From positions 1-23,590 of the forward strand of contig JAYVIQ010000137.1 of NCBI GenBank assembly GCA_043770215.1: a DNA stretch of 23,590 nt. The letters run 5' to 3'. The position numbers were made by a program, and so were the translations under genes. The notes beneath the pieces are model-generated. The model had not been told where the DNA came from and made no database searches. It was given only the letters and a program-made list of their open reading frames with translations. Below, piece by piece: positions 22,762-23,590 of this stretch; positions within the stretch are counted from its first letter, which is position 1; the number at the start of each line of letters is the position of its first letter. Source of the DNA: JAYVIQ01 sp043770215. GTDB lineage: Bacteria > Bacteroidota > Bacteroidia > Cytophagales > JAAEPT01.

Positions 22762-23590
22762 TTAGTAGTTAGCCATAAATTCATCAATTTGAGCATCTGT
22801 TACGCCATTCGGTTTATTTAGTTTTAATTGCTCAGGCAGGGAACTGCTACAGTACACTTTCTTCAGAAAATTCGACTCAATATTCACTAAATTATACCCA
22901 TTCAAATTATCGTTCGGTAAGCTAATATCTCCCAAAACGGTCCTTTGATTGAAATCATCTACTAAATCAATAAAAATAGAAGAGTAATCGTTTAATCCTA
23001 AACTTGTATTTCATCTTTGCCAGCCTCTATTTAGAGGATACGAAGCAGGTTCTTGAGTCCCATCTGCCAACCATCTATTTGTCAAATTTATATAATCTGG
23101 AGCTCCGTAATTGGCTATTCCTCTTTTCCTATATTCTATACTTGTCAAATACCATTCTACTGCTACTGGCCAAGATTCTGAAATAAAAGTACAAACTTGG
23201 CTAAACTGTACCCAGCCAGCATTCATTTGCTCCCAATGTGTAGTATGGCATGTTTCATGACAAGTTGTAGAAAATACTTCATCAGATTCATATGCTCCAC
23301 TGTTAGAAAATCTATATATTAATATATTGGGATTAATTGAGAAAAGGTTCCAATTTCCGATATTCACACCTTGTGCGCCTTTATTTGGTTGTTTATCAAG
23401 AGCCGCATATTTGATTTTTTCTAAAGTAAATGGTCTTTTCAATCCTCCGTTATCTCCATTATTATAGGCAAAGGCTCCTCTAAATACATCACAATAAAAC
23501 CTATTCAAGTCATTTGCCCAAAAATTCAAATCCCATGGGCTACTGCTTTTAGGTCCATCAAATTTTACTTGCCCCCAAGTACCTGAGCGT
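22762..23590 (-). pseudogene. Secreted zinc-metalloprotease-like gene, 5' end outside the window, one in-frame TGA
   Basis: The minus-strand frame is open from the window edge to a TGA at 23011-23013 (GWQR then TGA), then continues in the same frame for 82 sense codons to TAA at 22762-22764. Reading through gives NTSLGLNDYSSIFIDLVDD, which looks like normal coding sequence, and the true tail GVTDAQIDEFMANY is also found in the remnant at 22073-22132. The motif HETCH (23245-23259), preceded by STTC and followed by TTHWEQ, is a zincin HExxH site; a glutamate 23 or 30 residues on (SESWP or AVEWY) could be the third ligand. No methionine start is in view; the apparent start at 23529 is an internal TTG. 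The interruption may be a real nonsense mutation (TGG or CGA to TGA), a sequence error or, less likely, readthrough. It probably breaks down extracellular protein or peptidoglycan; unproven. Confidence 0.65.

Noticed and set aside
23011..23013. TGA reassigned to Trp or Gly in this organism
   Set aside because: Ten other genes, including one of 2658 codons with many TGG tryptophans, read through cleanly with no internal TGA; a local nonsense change is simpler.

Overview
The window is AT-rich and reads as a Bacteroidota chromosome, most likely of the Cytophagia/Sphingobacteriia kind. Two very large secreted proteins end in a CHU_C / gliding-motility type C-terminal domain, the sorting signal of the type IX secretion system (T9SS). 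The -7 like boxes resemble TAnnTTTG, leaders with strong Shine-Dalgarno sequences are absent, and all ten intact genes stop at TAA or TAG.

Layout. (1) 1-96: probable end of a mobile element entering from the left. (2) 219-6431: five leftward housekeeping genes: a UbiA-like membrane protein, a geranylgeranyl-reductase-family flavoprotein, TtcA (tRNA 2-thiocytidine), bifunctional HisB and a phosphoglucomutase/phosphomannomutase. hisB has its own -7 box with two palindromic operator candidates. (3) 6744-14720: a 2658-residue T9SS substrate with a seven-repeat RCC1-like propeller, many Ig-like modules and a CHU_C tail, closed by a strong terminator. (4) 14721-15645: gene-free, holding a 394-bp element with terminal inverted repeats. 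(5) 15646-19545: a 1299-residue T9SS substrate with an L-type lectin domain, a discoidin (F5/8 C) domain, six W-Q-x-S type Ig-like repeats and a CHU_C tail. A roughly 105-bp intergenic repeat follows each of the two giant genes. (6) 19766-20953: an MFS exporter, leftward. (7) 21144-23590: an accessory region of small leftward lipoprotein genes, a secreted HExxH metalloprotease-like gene (cut by the window edge and interrupted by one in-frame TGA), decayed duplicates and several classes of palindromic repeat.

How they work together. The two giant proteins are probably cell-surface or extracellular adhesins exported by the same T9SS; one carries two predicted glycan-binding domains. The right-hand region looks like a two-gene unit, secreted metalloprotease followed at once by a small lipoprotein, that was duplicated in tandem. 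The second copy has been reduced to the protease's last codons and a lipoprotein stub whose tail is encoded by palindromic repeats. This arrangement is the most unusual thing in the window. Its function cannot be read from sequence alone; a secreted effector with a membrane-anchored partner is one testable idea.
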